This document shows, one piece after another, positions 53,324-62,401 of a stretch of 64,000 nucleotides of DNA. The notes under the pieces are model-generated. The model made no database searches. It was given only the letters and a program-made list of their open reading frames with translations, and was not told the DNA's origin. Each line of letters opens with the position of its first letter. Positions within the stretch are counted from its first letter, which is position 1. Origin of the DNA: Arthrobacter sp. PAMC 25486 (GTDB taxonomy: Bacteria; Actinomycetota; Actinomycetes; Actinomycetales; Micrococcaceae); contig NZ_CP007595.1 in assembly GCF_000785535.1 (NCBI RefSeq), forward strand, positions 2,316,439 to 2,380,438, given 5' to 3'. The position numbers were made by a program, and so were the translations under genes.

Positions 53324-54283
53324 TCAGTTTCTCCTGCCGCGGGTATGTGCCGGTACTTCCTCGGTGCGGGCTGCGGTGCCGGGCGCCTCGCCGTAGACCT
53401 GGATGAAGATGTCCTCGAGGCTCCGCTTGGCCGCGACGAAGCCCCGCACCACAACGCCGGCCAGCACCAGCTCCTTCAGTACCTGGGCCTCGTCCACCCC
53501 ATCAGGCAGGGACAGCTCGGCGTAGTTCGTTTCCGCCAAGGTGACTTGGTAGTTCGGTGAGGCCGGGATGGTGCCTGCGTATTTAAGCCTGATGGTGCGC
53601 CCGCCAAACTGGTTTTGGACGTCGTCGATGGTTCCGTAGGCGGCAGCCTGGCCGTCCTTGAGCAGGATGATCGAATCGCACAGCCGCTCCACCTCCTCCA
53701 TCTGGTGGGTGACCATCATGACCGTGGCGCCGGCCTGCTTGCGGTCCTCAATGATGTCCATGAGCAGCCGGCGGTTGACCGGGTCAAAGCCCTTGGTCGG
53801 TTCGTCCAGGATCAGCAGCTCCGGCTCATTCATGATGGTCACGCCCAGCTGGATCTTTTGCTGCTCACCGCCGGAGAGCTTGTCCACGTGCAGTTCAGCC
53901 TTGTCAGCCAGGCCCACCCGGTCCAGGTATTGGCGGCAAAAATCCTGCGCTGCCTGCCTCGACATGCCCTTGAGCCGGCCGAAATAGCTCATGACGTCCC
54001 GCACCGATTCCTTCTTGTACAGCCCGCGCTCCTCAGGCAGGTAGCCGAGCCGGGCGCCAAAGTCGCCGCTGAACACCTTCCCGTTGATCTCCAAGGTTCC
54101 CGACGTGGGACGGTAGATGCCCAGCAGCGCCCGGATCGTCGTCGTCTTTCCGCTGCCGTTGCTGCCCAGGAAACCAAACGTCTCCCCGCGGTGAACGTCG
54201 AAGGAGAGCCCCTCAATGACCTTTTTCGTGCCAAAGCTCATATGAAAGTCCTGAATATGGATCAACGGCTGCGCGGCGTTCAT
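53324..54283 (-). CDS. ABC transporter ATP-binding protein (NatA-like)
   Basis: A 319-residue ATPase. Walker A GSNGSGKTTT, signature LSGGEQQKIQLG, Walker B LLILDEPTKGFD and switch histidine in VTHQMEEVERLCD. It has the DUF4162-type C-terminal domain common in NatA/antibiotic exporters. ATG at 54283 is the start that aligns with homologues; the frame stays open upstream through low-complexity sequence. It heads an operon with the permease and the MFS transporter. Confidence 0.92.
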   Translation of the reverse strand: MNAAQPLIHIQDFHMSFGTKKVIEGLSFDVHRGETFGFLGSNGSGKTTTIRALLGIYRPTSGTLEINGKVFSGDFGARLGYLPEERGLYKKESVRDVMSYFGRLKGMSRQAAQDFCRQYLDRVGLADKAELHVDKLSGGEQQKIQLGVTIMNEPELLILDEPTKGFDPVNRRLLMDIIEDRKQAGATVMMVTHQMEEVERLCDSIILLKDGQAAAYGTIDDVQNQFGGRTIRLKYAGTIPASPNYQVTLAETNYAELSLPDGVDEAQVLKELVLAGVVVRGFVAAKRSLEDIFIQVYGEAPGTAARTEEVPAHTRGRRN

Positions 54284-54947
54284 TGTTCCAGCGTAGTCAC
54301 AAACAGGGATTTTGCGGTCTAAGATTCGCTGTTGCGACTCTTTCGTGGGTGCTTCAGCCTGGGACCCACCATCCCGGCTGTCAGCATTCAAGCCGTTGTC
54401 GCCGTGGATGTTTTTGCCTTGGCTGTTTTCGCCTTGGCCGTTTTCGGCAGGGGCGCAGAGCACCCCGTCCTGCTCTTGCCGACAGTGCTTGACAGGCCAT
54501 ATCATTCGATCCCAGCAGCTCCGACGGGGCTTGGCTGGAGACTACGCGCCGAGAAGGGGCCAAACTCGCAGCATTCCGACCGTGTTTCTCCGAAAATGGT
54601 TCAGGCTCGCGAGAAGGGCGCAACCTTGGTGGCATATCGCGGCTCCGGGCCATTCTCGGCGAAACAAGAAGCCACACCCTACGGCCCAGGGTCATTCTCG
54701 ACGAAGCACACACCCTCCCATACAAATTCCCCGCACCCCGCACAAGGAAACAGGGCCCGTGTCCGGTACCTGAGCGATGGATCACCACAACAGCCCGCCA
54801 GCTGAGCCAAAGGGTATGAAGACGTGACGGTGCAACGGTGAACCCACCCACGGAAGAGCCACAAGAGGCCTAAAATTCGCCATTTGTTGCCGCCGCCCGT
54901 ACGCTTGGCGCTGCCTCTGTGTTGTCGCTCACACCCGCCGCCGACCT
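54284..54947. other. 664-base intergenic region without a supported gene
   Basis: No gene with a family match or a convincing start was found. It contains a short 15-base tandem repeat (TTTTCGCCTTGGCTG-like, about 2.5 copies at 54410-54447) and two copies 42 bases apart of CATTCTCGRCGAA (54651 and 54693). The promoters of the divergent ABC exporter operon and the channel gene must lie here. Confidence 0.6.
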
Positions 54948-55604
54948 ATGAATGCGCTCATGAACCTTGATCTGCCCCTCATTCTTGACCTGCTCGGCGT
55001 CTTTTTCTTCGCCGTCTCAGGCTGCCTGCTCGCGGCCAGGAAGGGGTTCGACATCGTCGGCTCCGTGCTGCTGGGTTCCATGGTGGGCCTGGGCGGCGGC
55101 GTCATCCGTGACATCATCCTGAACCAGGGGCCTCCTGCGGCCTTTTCCAACCAGATCTATCTTGTCCCTCCCGTGGCCGCTGCCGCGCTGGTGTATTTCA
55201 CGGTGAAGAATGTGAAACGCAGCGGGCGGTTGCTGTTCATGTTCGACGCCGGAGGGTTGGCCCTGTTTTGCGTCACCGGTTCGCTGAAGGCCCTGGAAGC
55301 GGGGATGAATCCGGTGGCCGCCACCCTGATGGGTGTAACAACTGCCGTGGGTGGCGGCATTTTGCGTGACATCACCGCCAACGACGTGCCCAAGGTGTTT
55401 GACCCCAAGGACCTGTACGCGATCCCGGCGTTCGTTGGCGCGGCCCTGACCACGGCCATGTGGCACCTGGAGTGTCTCAACCTCGCCACCGGAACCGTGG
55501 CCGCCGCCGTCGTTTTCACCCTGCGCCTGCTGAGCCTGCGCTACGGCTGGCACGCCCCACTGGCAGCACACAGCTGGACACCGCGCAGGTCCCGGCGCGG
55601 CTAG
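54948..55604 (+). CDS. TRIC-family (UPF0126/YicG-like) cation channel protein
   Basis: A 218-residue, seven-helix membrane protein of two homologous UPF0126 repeats. Each repeat contains a GGGxxRD motif: VGLGGGVIRDIILNQGPP in the first and AVGGGILRDITANDVP in the second; the linker helix carries ALFCVTGSLKALEAG. Bacterial TRIC homologues conduct potassium. The ATG at 54948 is used; an internal ATG at residue 5 is an alternative. It stands alone on the plus strand. Confidence 0.9.
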   Translation: MNALMNLDLPLILDLLGVFFFAVSGCLLAARKGFDIVGSVLLGSMVGLGGGVIRDIILNQGPPAAFSNQIYLVPPVAAAALVYFTVKNVKRSGRLLFMFDAGGLALFCVTGSLKALEAGMNPVAATLMGVTTAVGGGILRDITANDVPKVFDPKDLYAIPAFVGAALTTAMWHLECLNLATGTVAAAVVFTLRLLSLRYGWHAPLAAHSWTPRRSRRG

Positions 55605-55647
55605 AATTGTAGGCAGAGCAATGCCCGCCAATTTTCGAAGGATTTGT

Positions 55648-56079
55648 ATGTCTGACATGTTCGTAGAGAAGTTCCGCGGCCTGGTGCCCCTGTACCTGGA
55701 GGAGCCGTGGCAGGAAGCCGACGGCATCACGTGGGCCGACCTCGATTCGGTCTTTACGGAACTGAAAGTCACTGTGCCGTTGGCGCTGCGTGAATTCTTG
55801 CACGCCCTCGGCAATTGCGAAGACCTCATGGAGGCGTACTACTACTTCTGGGACCCTGAGGAGCTGGAAATCCAGGACGGCTACCTGCTGTTCCTTGAGG
55901 ACGAGGACGAGGCGTACACCTGGGGCATGCTTGCCGACCAGAGCGACGTTCCGGACCCCATTGTGTGGCGCCGCAACAACGCCACGGGCGAATGGATCAA
56001 CGAGGAAGGCACGTTCAGCGAGTTTGTGTTCGACATGCTCGACTGGGTCTTCAACGAAGAGCTCGGCGACGAGGACTGA
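55648..56079 (+). CDS. SUKH (SMI1/KNR4)-superfamily immunity-like protein
   Basis: A 143-residue acidic protein. The pattern PLALREFLHALGNCEDLMEA, then WDPEELEIQDGYLLFLEDED with a tryptophan-glycine motif (AYTWGML) and C-terminal FDMLDWVFNEELGDED, fits the SUKH fold, whose bacterial members are typically immunity proteins for contact-dependent or polymorphic toxins. ATG at 55648 with GAAGGAT upstream. No toxin gene is adjacent. It precedes two paralogous genes on the same strand that may also be immunity proteins. Confidence 0.65.
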   Translation: MSDMFVEKFRGLVPLYLEEPWQEADGITWADLDSVFTELKVTVPLALREFLHALGNCEDLMEAYYYFWDPEELEIQDGYLLFLEDEDEAYTWGMLADQSDVPDPIVWRRNNATGEWINEEGTFSEFVFDMLDWVFNEELGDED

Positions 56080-56161
56080 ACCACCCGATGGGGACATGCG
56101 CAGCCACCTTCCCGGGCTCGGCGCATAACCCACGGCGCCCTCGCATATGCGCCCCGCCACC

Positions 56162-56202
56162 GGCTGGAGTGGCGCCACTTCGGGAGCTGCGCCACTCCAG
56201 CC
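56162..56202. terminator. 14-bp-stem hairpin after the SUKH gene
   Basis: GGCTGGAGTGGCGC pairs with its exact complement at 56189-56202 across a 13-base loop. It lies about 80 bases past the SUKH stop in the 265-base gap. CGCAT repeats flank it. No T tract follows, so terminator function is a guess; it may be a member of a repeat family with 48509. Confidence 0.5.
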
Positions 56203-56344
56203 CAGGCCAAGACGCATAGCCAAACTCACGTCGAACATGCGCATTGCGGGTTGAGAACTTTGCGCTTAATCCGGGCCATGTGAAGGTCATGTGAATCCGC
56301 CGGAAGCTATGGGAATATTCCTCCGGGAGCGGTAGCGTGGCGTT

Positions 56345-56944
56345 ATGGACACTCAGGAGCCTTCGAACGCATTGAATCCGTCACCGGCTGCGGTTGTGGA
56401 GCTGGTCGAGAAATTGGTGCAGGGGATGTGGCCCCGCTCCGATTTCGACCGCAAGGCGTGGTTTGAACGCCTGGGTTTGGTCTCCGGCGCAGCCTGGGAC
56501 GATGCCGGGACGGCTCCCACGGTGGCACATTATTCGCTGCGCACACCCCTGGCAGGCGGAGAGATCTCCTCGTCCTGGACGTCCTACGGTGCCAGGTTCC
56601 TGGGCATCAGCATGCAGCTGTACTCCTCCATGCAGACGGACAACCCTTCCACCCGCGAGGGCTATGACGGCATCCACACCCGGCTCGCCGCACTCTACGG
56701 AGAAGGCAGCAACCCTTGGCACGACCCCGTTGTCCAGGCGTGCGTCTGGAATGTCAACGGCCGCCGCATCGTGATCCGCTTCTTCAACCTCCAGCACAGC
56801 GGTGTCATGGTCAGCGTTGACGACGCCGGCTTGGCCTCAGCCTCCGAAGCCGAAGCACGACGCCGGAACGCACCCACGCACTGGAATGACAGTGAGGAGG
56901 GGGCAAGCCCGTTCGCCATCCCGAAGATGGGCCGCCAGGCGTGA
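56345..56944 (+). CDS. Protein of unknown function, paralogue of the next gene
   Basis: A 199-residue soluble protein with no family I can name securely (it resembles the DUF6301-like group). A helical start AAVVELVEKLVQGMWPRSDF and a later strand-rich part with LYGEGSNPWHDPVV and SGVMVSVDDAGLASAS. The same landmarks in the same order occur in the following gene, so the two are tandem duplicates. The stop overlaps the next start as GTGA. Next to a SUKH gene, an immunity role is plausible but not shown. Confidence 0.65.
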   Translation: MDTQEPSNALNPSPAAVVELVEKLVQGMWPRSDFDRKAWFERLGLVSGAAWDDAGTAPTVAHYSLRTPLAGGEISSSWTSYGARFLGISMQLYSSMQTDNPSTREGYDGIHTRLAALYGEGSNPWHDPVVQACVWNVNGRRIVIRFFNLQHSGVMVSVDDAGLASASEAEARRRNAPTHWNDSEEGASPFAIPKMGRQA

Positions 56945-57513
56945 CGGATTCGGAGCCTGCCCCGCCAGATGTGAACCGTTCGGAGCCTGCCCCGCCCGGC
57001 CTGGATCCGGAGGCTCCCATTGATCCCTCCGCCGTCGTGGCGCTCGTGCAGGAAATTGTCCGTGATCCATGGCCCACCTCGGAGGCCGAGCGGGAGTACC
57101 TGTTTGACCGGCTGAACCTGACAGTGGCAGCTTGGCGGGAGGCACAGAACCCGCACATCGTCGGCACCGAACAGCACTTCCTGACCGATCCGCCAATTGC
57201 CGGCCCGGTGCTCTGCACATGGGTCTTGGATGATAGCGCCTTCGTGCAGATCTATCTCCAGCTCCGCTTCGATGCAGCCCCGCCAAGCCCCGAAACGACC
57301 GCCTGCTTTGACGAGATCCGGCGCCAATTCACGGAACTCTACGGAGAGCCGGAAATTCCCTGGCATGGGCAACGGGGCCTGCGCCGCATGTGGGATGCCA
57401 ACGGCCTGGAACTGGACGTCCACTACGGCAACGATGCCCGCAGTTCCCTGATGGTCAGCGTCTCCGACGGTGTGCTGGCAGCCCTGACCGCACAAGAGGA
57501 AACGCCCACTTAA
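56941..57513 (+). CDS. Protein of unknown function, paralogue of the preceding gene
   Basis: A 190-residue protein starting at the GTG at 56941, which overlaps the previous stop. A direct duplication in its N-terminus encodes SEPAPPDVNR and SEPAPPGLDP. Then follow PSAVVALVQEIVRDPWPTSE and LYGEPEIPWHGQRGLRRMWD, matching the blocks of the preceding gene, and SSLMVSVSDGVLAAL near the end. It appears to be the second product of a tandem duplication. Convergent with the polyprenyl synthase gene. Confidence 0.65.
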   Translation: MTDSEPAPPDVNRSEPAPPGLDPEAPIDPSAVVALVQEIVRDPWPTSEAEREYLFDRLNLTVAAWREAQNPHIVGTEQHFLTDPPIAGPVLCTWVLDDSAFVQIYLQLRFDAAPPSPETTACFDEIRRQFTELYGEPEIPWHGQRGLRRMWDANGLELDVHYGNDARSSLMVSVSDGVLAALTAQEETPT

Positions 57514-57547
57514 AAGCTCTCCTGCCACACAGATCTTGAGAAACGGG

Positions 57548-58651
57548 TTAGACGTCCCTTGAGACCACGGCTTCGGCGAAGTTGGCCAAGGCGATCTTCA
57601 CGATGCCGTCCGGCAGCGGGGCCAGGGCCGCAATCGCGGCGTCCGACCATTCGCGGGCCACGGCCCAGGAATCCAGTGTGACTGGGTGTTCGCGCAGCGC
57701 CGTCACAGCAGCGGACAGGGATTCGTCGCTGGTCAGGTCGCCGTCAACAAGTTCCAGCACAGCGGCCGCCTCGGCGTCGCCAGCGCCAGCAGCGTTGCGC
57801 AGCAACAGGACAGGCAGCGTGGGCACGCCTTCGCGCAGGTCCGTGCCGGGTGACTTGCCGGAAACCTGCTTCAAGCCGGTGACGTCAATGACGTCGTCGG
57901 CCAGCTGGAACGCCATGCCGACCTTTTCCCCATAATCGACCATGACGGCCTGCACATCCTCGTCAACGCCGGCAAAGATGGCGCCCAGCTGGCCGGATGC
58001 GGCAACTAGGGAGCCAGTCTTGTCGGCGATGACGGAGAGGTAGTGCTCAATGGGATCCTCATCGGGGCGCGGCCCAACCGTCTCATGCAACTGCCCCAGG
58101 CACAGGCGCTCAAAGGTGCGGGCCTGGATGCCCAGCGCCTTGGATCCCAGCTCGGACACGAGGATGGAGGCGCGTGCAAAGATCAGGTCGCCGGTGAGGA
58201 TGGCAACCGTGTTGCCCCACACCTCATGGGCCGTTGGCGCACCGCGGCGGAACGGCGCGGAGTCCATGACGTCGTCGTGGTAGAGCGTGGCCAGGTGCGT
58301 CAGTTCAACCACGACGGCGGCCTGCACCACTTCCTTCCGGTCCGGGTCCCCGAGGTGGGCGGCCAAGAGAACAAGCAGGGGGCGGATGCGCTTGCCTCCG
58401 GCCTCAACGAGGTGGCGGCTGGTGGCGTCGGCCAATGGATCAGAGTGGGAGATGGCTTCACGCAGCACCTTTTCCACCTTAGCCATGCTCATGGAGATGG
58501 AGGGACCCAGATCGGGGTCCTCGGCAACGGCTCCGAAACCGGACGGCAGTTGCAGTCCGGTGGCAATGGCCATGGTGCTGGGCTCGGGATCGTGGCCGTC
58601 GGGGCGTCCTTGCCCGGCGGGGGTCCAGCTGTGGTTCGCGGAAGTAGTCAC
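57548..58651 (-). CDS. Polyprenyl (probably heptaprenyl/longer) diphosphate synthase
   Basis: A 367-residue trans-prenyltransferase making the side chain of menaquinone. First aspartate-rich motif DDVMD in ATLYHDDVMD and second DDVID in FQLADDVIDVTG are intact; GGKRIRPLLVLL is the pyrophosphate-binding start. Residues just before DDVMD (THLATLYH) are small-to-medium, as in long-chain synthases, but exact chain length cannot be read off. GTG start at 58651 overlaps the stop of the reductase gene as GTGA. Last gene of the menaquinone operon. Confidence 0.88.
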   Translation of the reverse strand: MTTSANHSWTPAGQGRPDGHDPEPSTMAIATGLQLPSGFGAVAEDPDLGPSISMSMAKVEKVLREAISHSDPLADATSRHLVEAGGKRIRPLLVLLAAHLGDPDRKEVVQAAVVVELTHLATLYHDDVMDSAPFRRGAPTAHEVWGNTVAILTGDLIFARASILVSELGSKALGIQARTFERLCLGQLHETVGPRPDEDPIEHYLSVIADKTGSLVAASGQLGAIFAGVDEDVQAVMVDYGEKVGMAFQLADDVIDVTGLKQVSGKSPGTDLREGVPTLPVLLLRNAAGAGDAEAAAVLELVDGDLTSDESLSAAVTALREHPVTLDSWAVAREWSDAAIAALAPLPDGIVKIALANFAEAVVSRDV

Positions 58652-59970
58652 TGCTTAACACTAACTATTGGTAGGGATTGTTGCTTGGCTGGGCGGGTAC
58701 TGTCCTGATTGCTGGTGGCGGGGACGAGCTTCTCCAGTAGATGAATCACTCTATCCTCAAAACCACGCTCTCCGGAGTCGGTGAGGTTTGCCATGAGCCG
58801 GACCACGAATCGCATCAGGACCGGCACCGGCATACCCGTGCGCAGTGCCAGTTTCATGATGTGCGGGTTGCCGATCAGGGAGGCAAAGGCGCGGCCCAGG
58901 GTGAAGTGGCTGCCCCATTGTTCACGAACAAATCCGCTGTAACCGGTCAGTGCATGGTTGGCGGCCAGCCGGGAGTTGGTGCCGGCTGCCCGGACAATGA
59001 ATTCAGCGGCGAAACGGGCCGACTCCATGGCGTAGGAGATGCCTTCGCCGTTGAACGGGCTGACCATGCCGCCGGAGTCACCCAACAGCATCAAGCCGTC
59101 GGAGTAGTGCGGGGTGCGGTTGAAGCCCATGGGCAGTGCGGCACCCCGGATGGGGCCCACCTGGTTTTCCGGGATGAACCCCCATTCGGCCGGCATCGCC
59201 GCCGTCCAGTCCCGCAGCACGGCACGGTAGTCCAGCTTGCCGAATTCCTTGGAGGAGTTCAGGATGCCAAGGCCCACGTTGGAGGTGCCGTCGCCCACGC
59301 CAAACACCCAGCCGTAGCCAGGCAGCGCCTTTCCTTCGGGCGAGGAAAGCTCCAGCCAGCCCTCCATCCAGTCGTCGTCGTGGCGAGGGGAGGTGAAGTA
59401 GGTGCGGTAGGCAACACCCATGGGCCTGTCGTCGCGCTTGGCATGACCCAACGAGACGGCGGTGCGGGTGGAGTTGCCGTCAGCGGCAAGCACAATGTCG
59501 GCGTGGAAGTCGGCGGTTTCGCCCGTCTTCCGGCCTGAGGCATCCAAAAGTGACGCCCTGGCACCCACGACAGTTCCGGCGTCGTCCGTTAAAGCAGTGG
59601 TGACCGAGTGGCCCTCAAGGATGGTGGCACCGGCGGCGCGGGCGTGGGCGGCAAGGGCGTCATCGAAGCCCAGGCGGGTGCGGATCAGGCCATAGTTGGG
59701 GAAGCTGCTGAGCTCGGGCCACGGGACCTCGATGCGGCGGCCGCCGGCGATCAGGCGCAGGCCCCGGTTGCGGCGCCACCCGTCGTCGGCGGAGTGCGGC
59801 AGGCCCATGAGCTGCATTTCCCGGACGGCGCGCGGGGTCAGTCCGTCGCCGCAGACCTTTTCACGCGGGAATCGGGTCTTTTCCAGGACGGTGACCTCGA
59901 TGCCGGCGGACGCCAGGTGGTATGCAGCGGTGGATCCGGCGGGGCCGGCCCCTACAACAAGTACCTTCAC
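58648..59970 (-). CDS. Geranylgeranyl-reductase-family flavoprotein (menaquinone reductase MenJ-like)
   Basis: A 440-residue FAD oxidoreductase. VLVVGAGPAGSTAAYHLASA starts the FAD fold and RFPREKVCGDGLTPRAV is the family block with a conserved cysteine. LLGDSGGMVSPFNGEGISYA provides the second FAD contact. Context between MenG and the prenyl synthase suggests it saturates one isoprene unit of menaquinone, as MenJ does in mycobacteria. The GTG at 59970 follows AAAGGA; the frame stays open upstream through the menG gene. Confidence 0.85.
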   Translation of the reverse strand: MKVLVVGAGPAGSTAAYHLASAGIEVTVLEKTRFPREKVCGDGLTPRAVREMQLMGLPHSADDGWRRNRGLRLIAGGRRIEVPWPELSSFPNYGLIRTRLGFDDALAAHARAAGATILEGHSVTTALTDDAGTVVGARASLLDASGRKTGETADFHADIVLAADGNSTRTAVSLGHAKRDDRPMGVAYRTYFTSPRHDDDWMEGWLELSSPEGKALPGYGWVFGVGDGTSNVGLGILNSSKEFGKLDYRAVLRDWTAAMPAEWGFIPENQVGPIRGAALPMGFNRTPHYSDGLMLLGDSGGMVSPFNGEGISYAMESARFAAEFIVRAAGTNSRLAANHALTGYSGFVREQWGSHFTLGRAFASLIGNPHIMKLALRTGMPVPVLMRFVVRLMANLTDSGERGFEDRVIHLLEKLVPATSNQDSTRPAKQQSLPIVSVKQ

Positions 59971-59990
59971 GGTGGGTGGAGTTCCTTTGC

Positions 59991-60752
59991 TTAGCGGTGT
60001 TTGCCGGTGGCCGGAACAGGCGCCGGCACAGGTGCGGGCACGGCCTCCCCGGCGGACGCCAAGGGTTTGGTGGCGCGGTGGACGGCCACGATCCCTCCGG
60101 ACAAATTCCTGTAGGCGACGGAATCCCAACCGGATTCGGTGAGCCAGGCGGCGAGGTTGTCCTGGTTGGGCCAGGCGCGGATGGATTCGGCCAGGTACAC
60201 GTAGGCGGCCGGGTTGGAAGCCACCTTCTTGGCGATGGGTGGCAGGGCGCGCATCAGGTATTCGGTGTAGACGGTGCGGAACGGGGAGAACGTGGGGTGG
60301 GAGAATTCGGCCACCACCAGCGTGCCGCCGGGCTTGGTGACACGCAGCATTTCACGCAGCGCCTTCTTCGGGTCCATGACGTTGCGCAGCCCAAAGGAGA
60401 TGGTGGAGGCGTCAAAGGAGTTGTCCGCGAACGGCAGGTTGGTGGCATCCCCGGCGATGAAGTCAATGTCCGGGCGGCGGCGCTTGCCCACCTTGAGCAT
60501 GCCTACGGAGAAGTCGCAGGCGACCACGTCCACGCCGGCGTCGGCAAAGGGTTCGCTCGAGGTGCCGGTGCCGGCGGCAAGGTCAAGGACCCGCTGTCCG
60601 GGCACTGCACCCACCGCGTCCACCACGACCCGTCGCCAACGGCGCGTCTGTCCCATGGACAAAATGTCGTTGACGATGTCGTATTTGGCGGCCACGTCGT
60701 CAAACATGGCGGCCATTTCTTCCGGACGCTTCTCCAAAGATGCACGGTTCAC
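59991..60752 (-). CDS. menG: Demethylmenaquinone methyltransferase
   Basis: A 253-residue SAM-dependent UbiE/MenG-type methyltransferase, last step of menaquinone synthesis. The SAM motif is [15 protein letters not shown]; the UbiE signatures [17 protein letters not shown] and [20 protein letters not shown] are clear. GTG start at 60752 is taken because homologues begin (M)NRASLEK. First gene of a minus-strand operon with the reductase and prenyl synthase, divergent from menF. Confidence 0.93.
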   Translation of the reverse strand: MNRASLEKRPEEMAAMFDDVAAKYDIVNDILSMGQTRRWRRVVVDAVGAVPGQRVLDLAAGTGTSSEPFADAGVDVVACDFSVGMLKVGKRRRPDIDFIAGDATNLPFADNSFDASTISFGLRNVMDPKKALREMLRVTKPGGTLVVAEFSHPTFSPFRTVYTEYLMRALPPIAKKVASNPAAYVYLAESIRAWPNQDNLAAWLTESGWDSVAYRNLSGGIVAVHRATKPLASAGEAVPAPVPAPVPATGKHR

Positions 60753-60875
60753 CCTCTTAGTCTCTCAAACTTTGTGCAGCTTCGCGCAATGTGAGGTTGC
60801 GCCGGGGCCGCTTGTGGGCCATCACACCGCCGCCGGAGCTGTTTTTGCTCCCCCAGCGAGTAATCTGGACTCATC

Positions 60876-62234
60876 ATGACTGCTTCCCTTTCGCTGCGCG
60901 CCCTCACCCTGGCCCTGGATCCGGCCACGCTGGCGGAGCTTGGCATCACCGGCCCGGCGGCCTTGCTGGGTTCCGGCTCCCCGGACGGCCCGCTGAGCTG
61001 GTTGCGCCGCGGCGAAGGCCTCTTGGGCTTCGGCGAAATCGTCTCCTTCACGGGGTCCGGACCCTCCCGCTTTGCCGACGCCGAGCAGTGGTGGAAGTCC
61101 CTGCTGGCCGACGCATCCGTTGATGATTCCGTGCGCATGCCCGGCACCGGCGCCATGGCCTTTGGCTCCTTCGCCTTCTCCAAAACCAGCGCCTTCGCCT
61201 CCAAACTCATCGTCCCGGCCCTCGTGGTGGGCTTCTCCGACGGCACCGCCTGGTTGACCCAGCTGTCCCTGGACGGCACGGTCCCCACCACCGAATCCGC
61301 CCTGGCACTGCTGCGTGGCGTCGTTGCCTCCGCCTCACCCTCATCTCCCACATCCCCTTCGCCGGAAAGTTCGACGCCGGACACCACCTCCGCGGGCACG
61401 GTGCGTTCCGGGGCGCTCACCGAGGAGGAATGGATGGCGTCCGTCCGGGCCGGCGTGCAGGCCATCGCCCACGGCGGACTGGAAAAGGTTGTTTTGGCAC
61501 GCGATGTTGTTGCAACCTTCCCTGAACCGGTGCAGAGAGTTTCAATTCTGCAACGATTGGTGCGCCTCTACGACGATTGCTGGACCTACGGCGTCCGCGG
61601 CCTGGTGGGCGCCACCCCTGAAATCCTGATCAAGGTCGACGGCTCCACGGCACAGGCCCGGGTACTCGCCGGCACCCTTGACCGTGAGGACGAACCAGCC
61701 GGTTCAACGGGCTTTGCCGATGCTGTTTTGGGCGGTTCCCTCAAGCAGCGCCACGAGCACGACTTCGCCGTCCGTTCCCTGACCCGGCAGCTGGCCCCGT
61801 TCGCTACTGACCTGTCATTTCCTGCGGAACCGTTCATTTTGGAGCTGCCGAACGTGTGGCACCTGGCCTCCGACGTTACGGCCCAGCTGGCCAGCTCAAA
61901 CGGCCACCTGCCCACGTCTTTGGCGCTGGTTGAGGCCCTGCACCCCACTGCTGCAGTGTGCGGAACACCCCGGGAAGAAGCCGGAAAGCTCATCCTGGAG
62001 CTCGAGCAAATGGACCGTGGCCCCTACGCCGGGCCCGTGGGGTGGCTTGACGGAGCGGGCAACGGGGAATGGGGCATTGCCCTGCGCGGAGCCGTCCTGG
62101 AGGATGCGCACCACGTTCGCCTCTACGCCGGCGCGGGCATTGTGGAGGCTTCCGATCCGGAGGCTGAACTTGCTGAGACGTGGGCCAAGTTCCGGCCCAT
62201 GCTGCAGGCATTGCACCTGCCCAACCACCCCTAG
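60876..62234 (+). CDS. menF: Isochorismate synthase (menaquinone-type, chorismate-binding family)
   Basis: A 452-residue chorismate-utilising enzyme. The conserved C-terminal domain includes GGLEKVVLARDV, VGATPEILIKVDG, LKQRHEHDFAVRSL, LHPTAAVCGTPREEAGKLI and the magnesium-binding ELEQMDRGPYAGPVGWLDGA region. Isochorismate feeds menaquinone synthesis; divergent menG operon supports MenF rather than a siderophore EntC. A linker of about 25 Ser/Pro-rich residues lies near residue 155-175. ATG at 60876. Confidence 0.9.
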   Translation: MTASLSLRALTLALDPATLAELGITGPAALLGSGSPDGPLSWLRRGEGLLGFGEIVSFTGSGPSRFADAEQWWKSLLADASVDDSVRMPGTGAMAFGSFAFSKTSAFASKLIVPALVVGFSDGTAWLTQLSLDGTVPTTESALALLRGVVASASPSSPTSPSPESSTPDTTSAGTVRSGALTEEEWMASVRAGVQAIAHGGLEKVVLARDVVATFPEPVQRVSILQRLVRLYDDCWTYGVRGLVGATPEILIKVDGSTAQARVLAGTLDREDEPAGSTGFADAVLGGSLKQRHEHDFAVRSLTRQLAPFATDLSFPAEPFILELPNVWHLASDVTAQLASSNGHLPTSLALVEALHPTAAVCGTPREEAGKLILELEQMDRGPYAGPVGWLDGAGNGEWGIALRGAVLEDAHHVRLYAGAGIVEASDPEAELAETWAKFRPMLQALHLPNHP

Positions 62235-62303
62235 CACCCCCTGCCCTGTCCGGAGTTTCAGACACCGAGCATCCGTGGGCCCTTGCGGAGCAGCGTCTCA
62301 AGT

Positions 62304-62328
62304 TGTTCAATAGTGAAACCTTGTTCAC
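62304..62328. promoter_or_regulatory. Overlapping inverted repeats upstream of the amino-acid ABC importer
   Basis: TTCA-ATAG-TGAA and GTGAA-N6-TTCAC overlap in an AT-richer patch about 75-100 bases before the binding-protein ATG. A candidate operator or promoter element; no regulator gene is near. Confidence 0.25.
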
Positions 62329-62401
62329 CGTGATGCAAATCACCGAGGGTTACACTTGATTTCAAATGCTGGCTCCTTAGGGACTACACAAAGGGTAAAC
62401 A

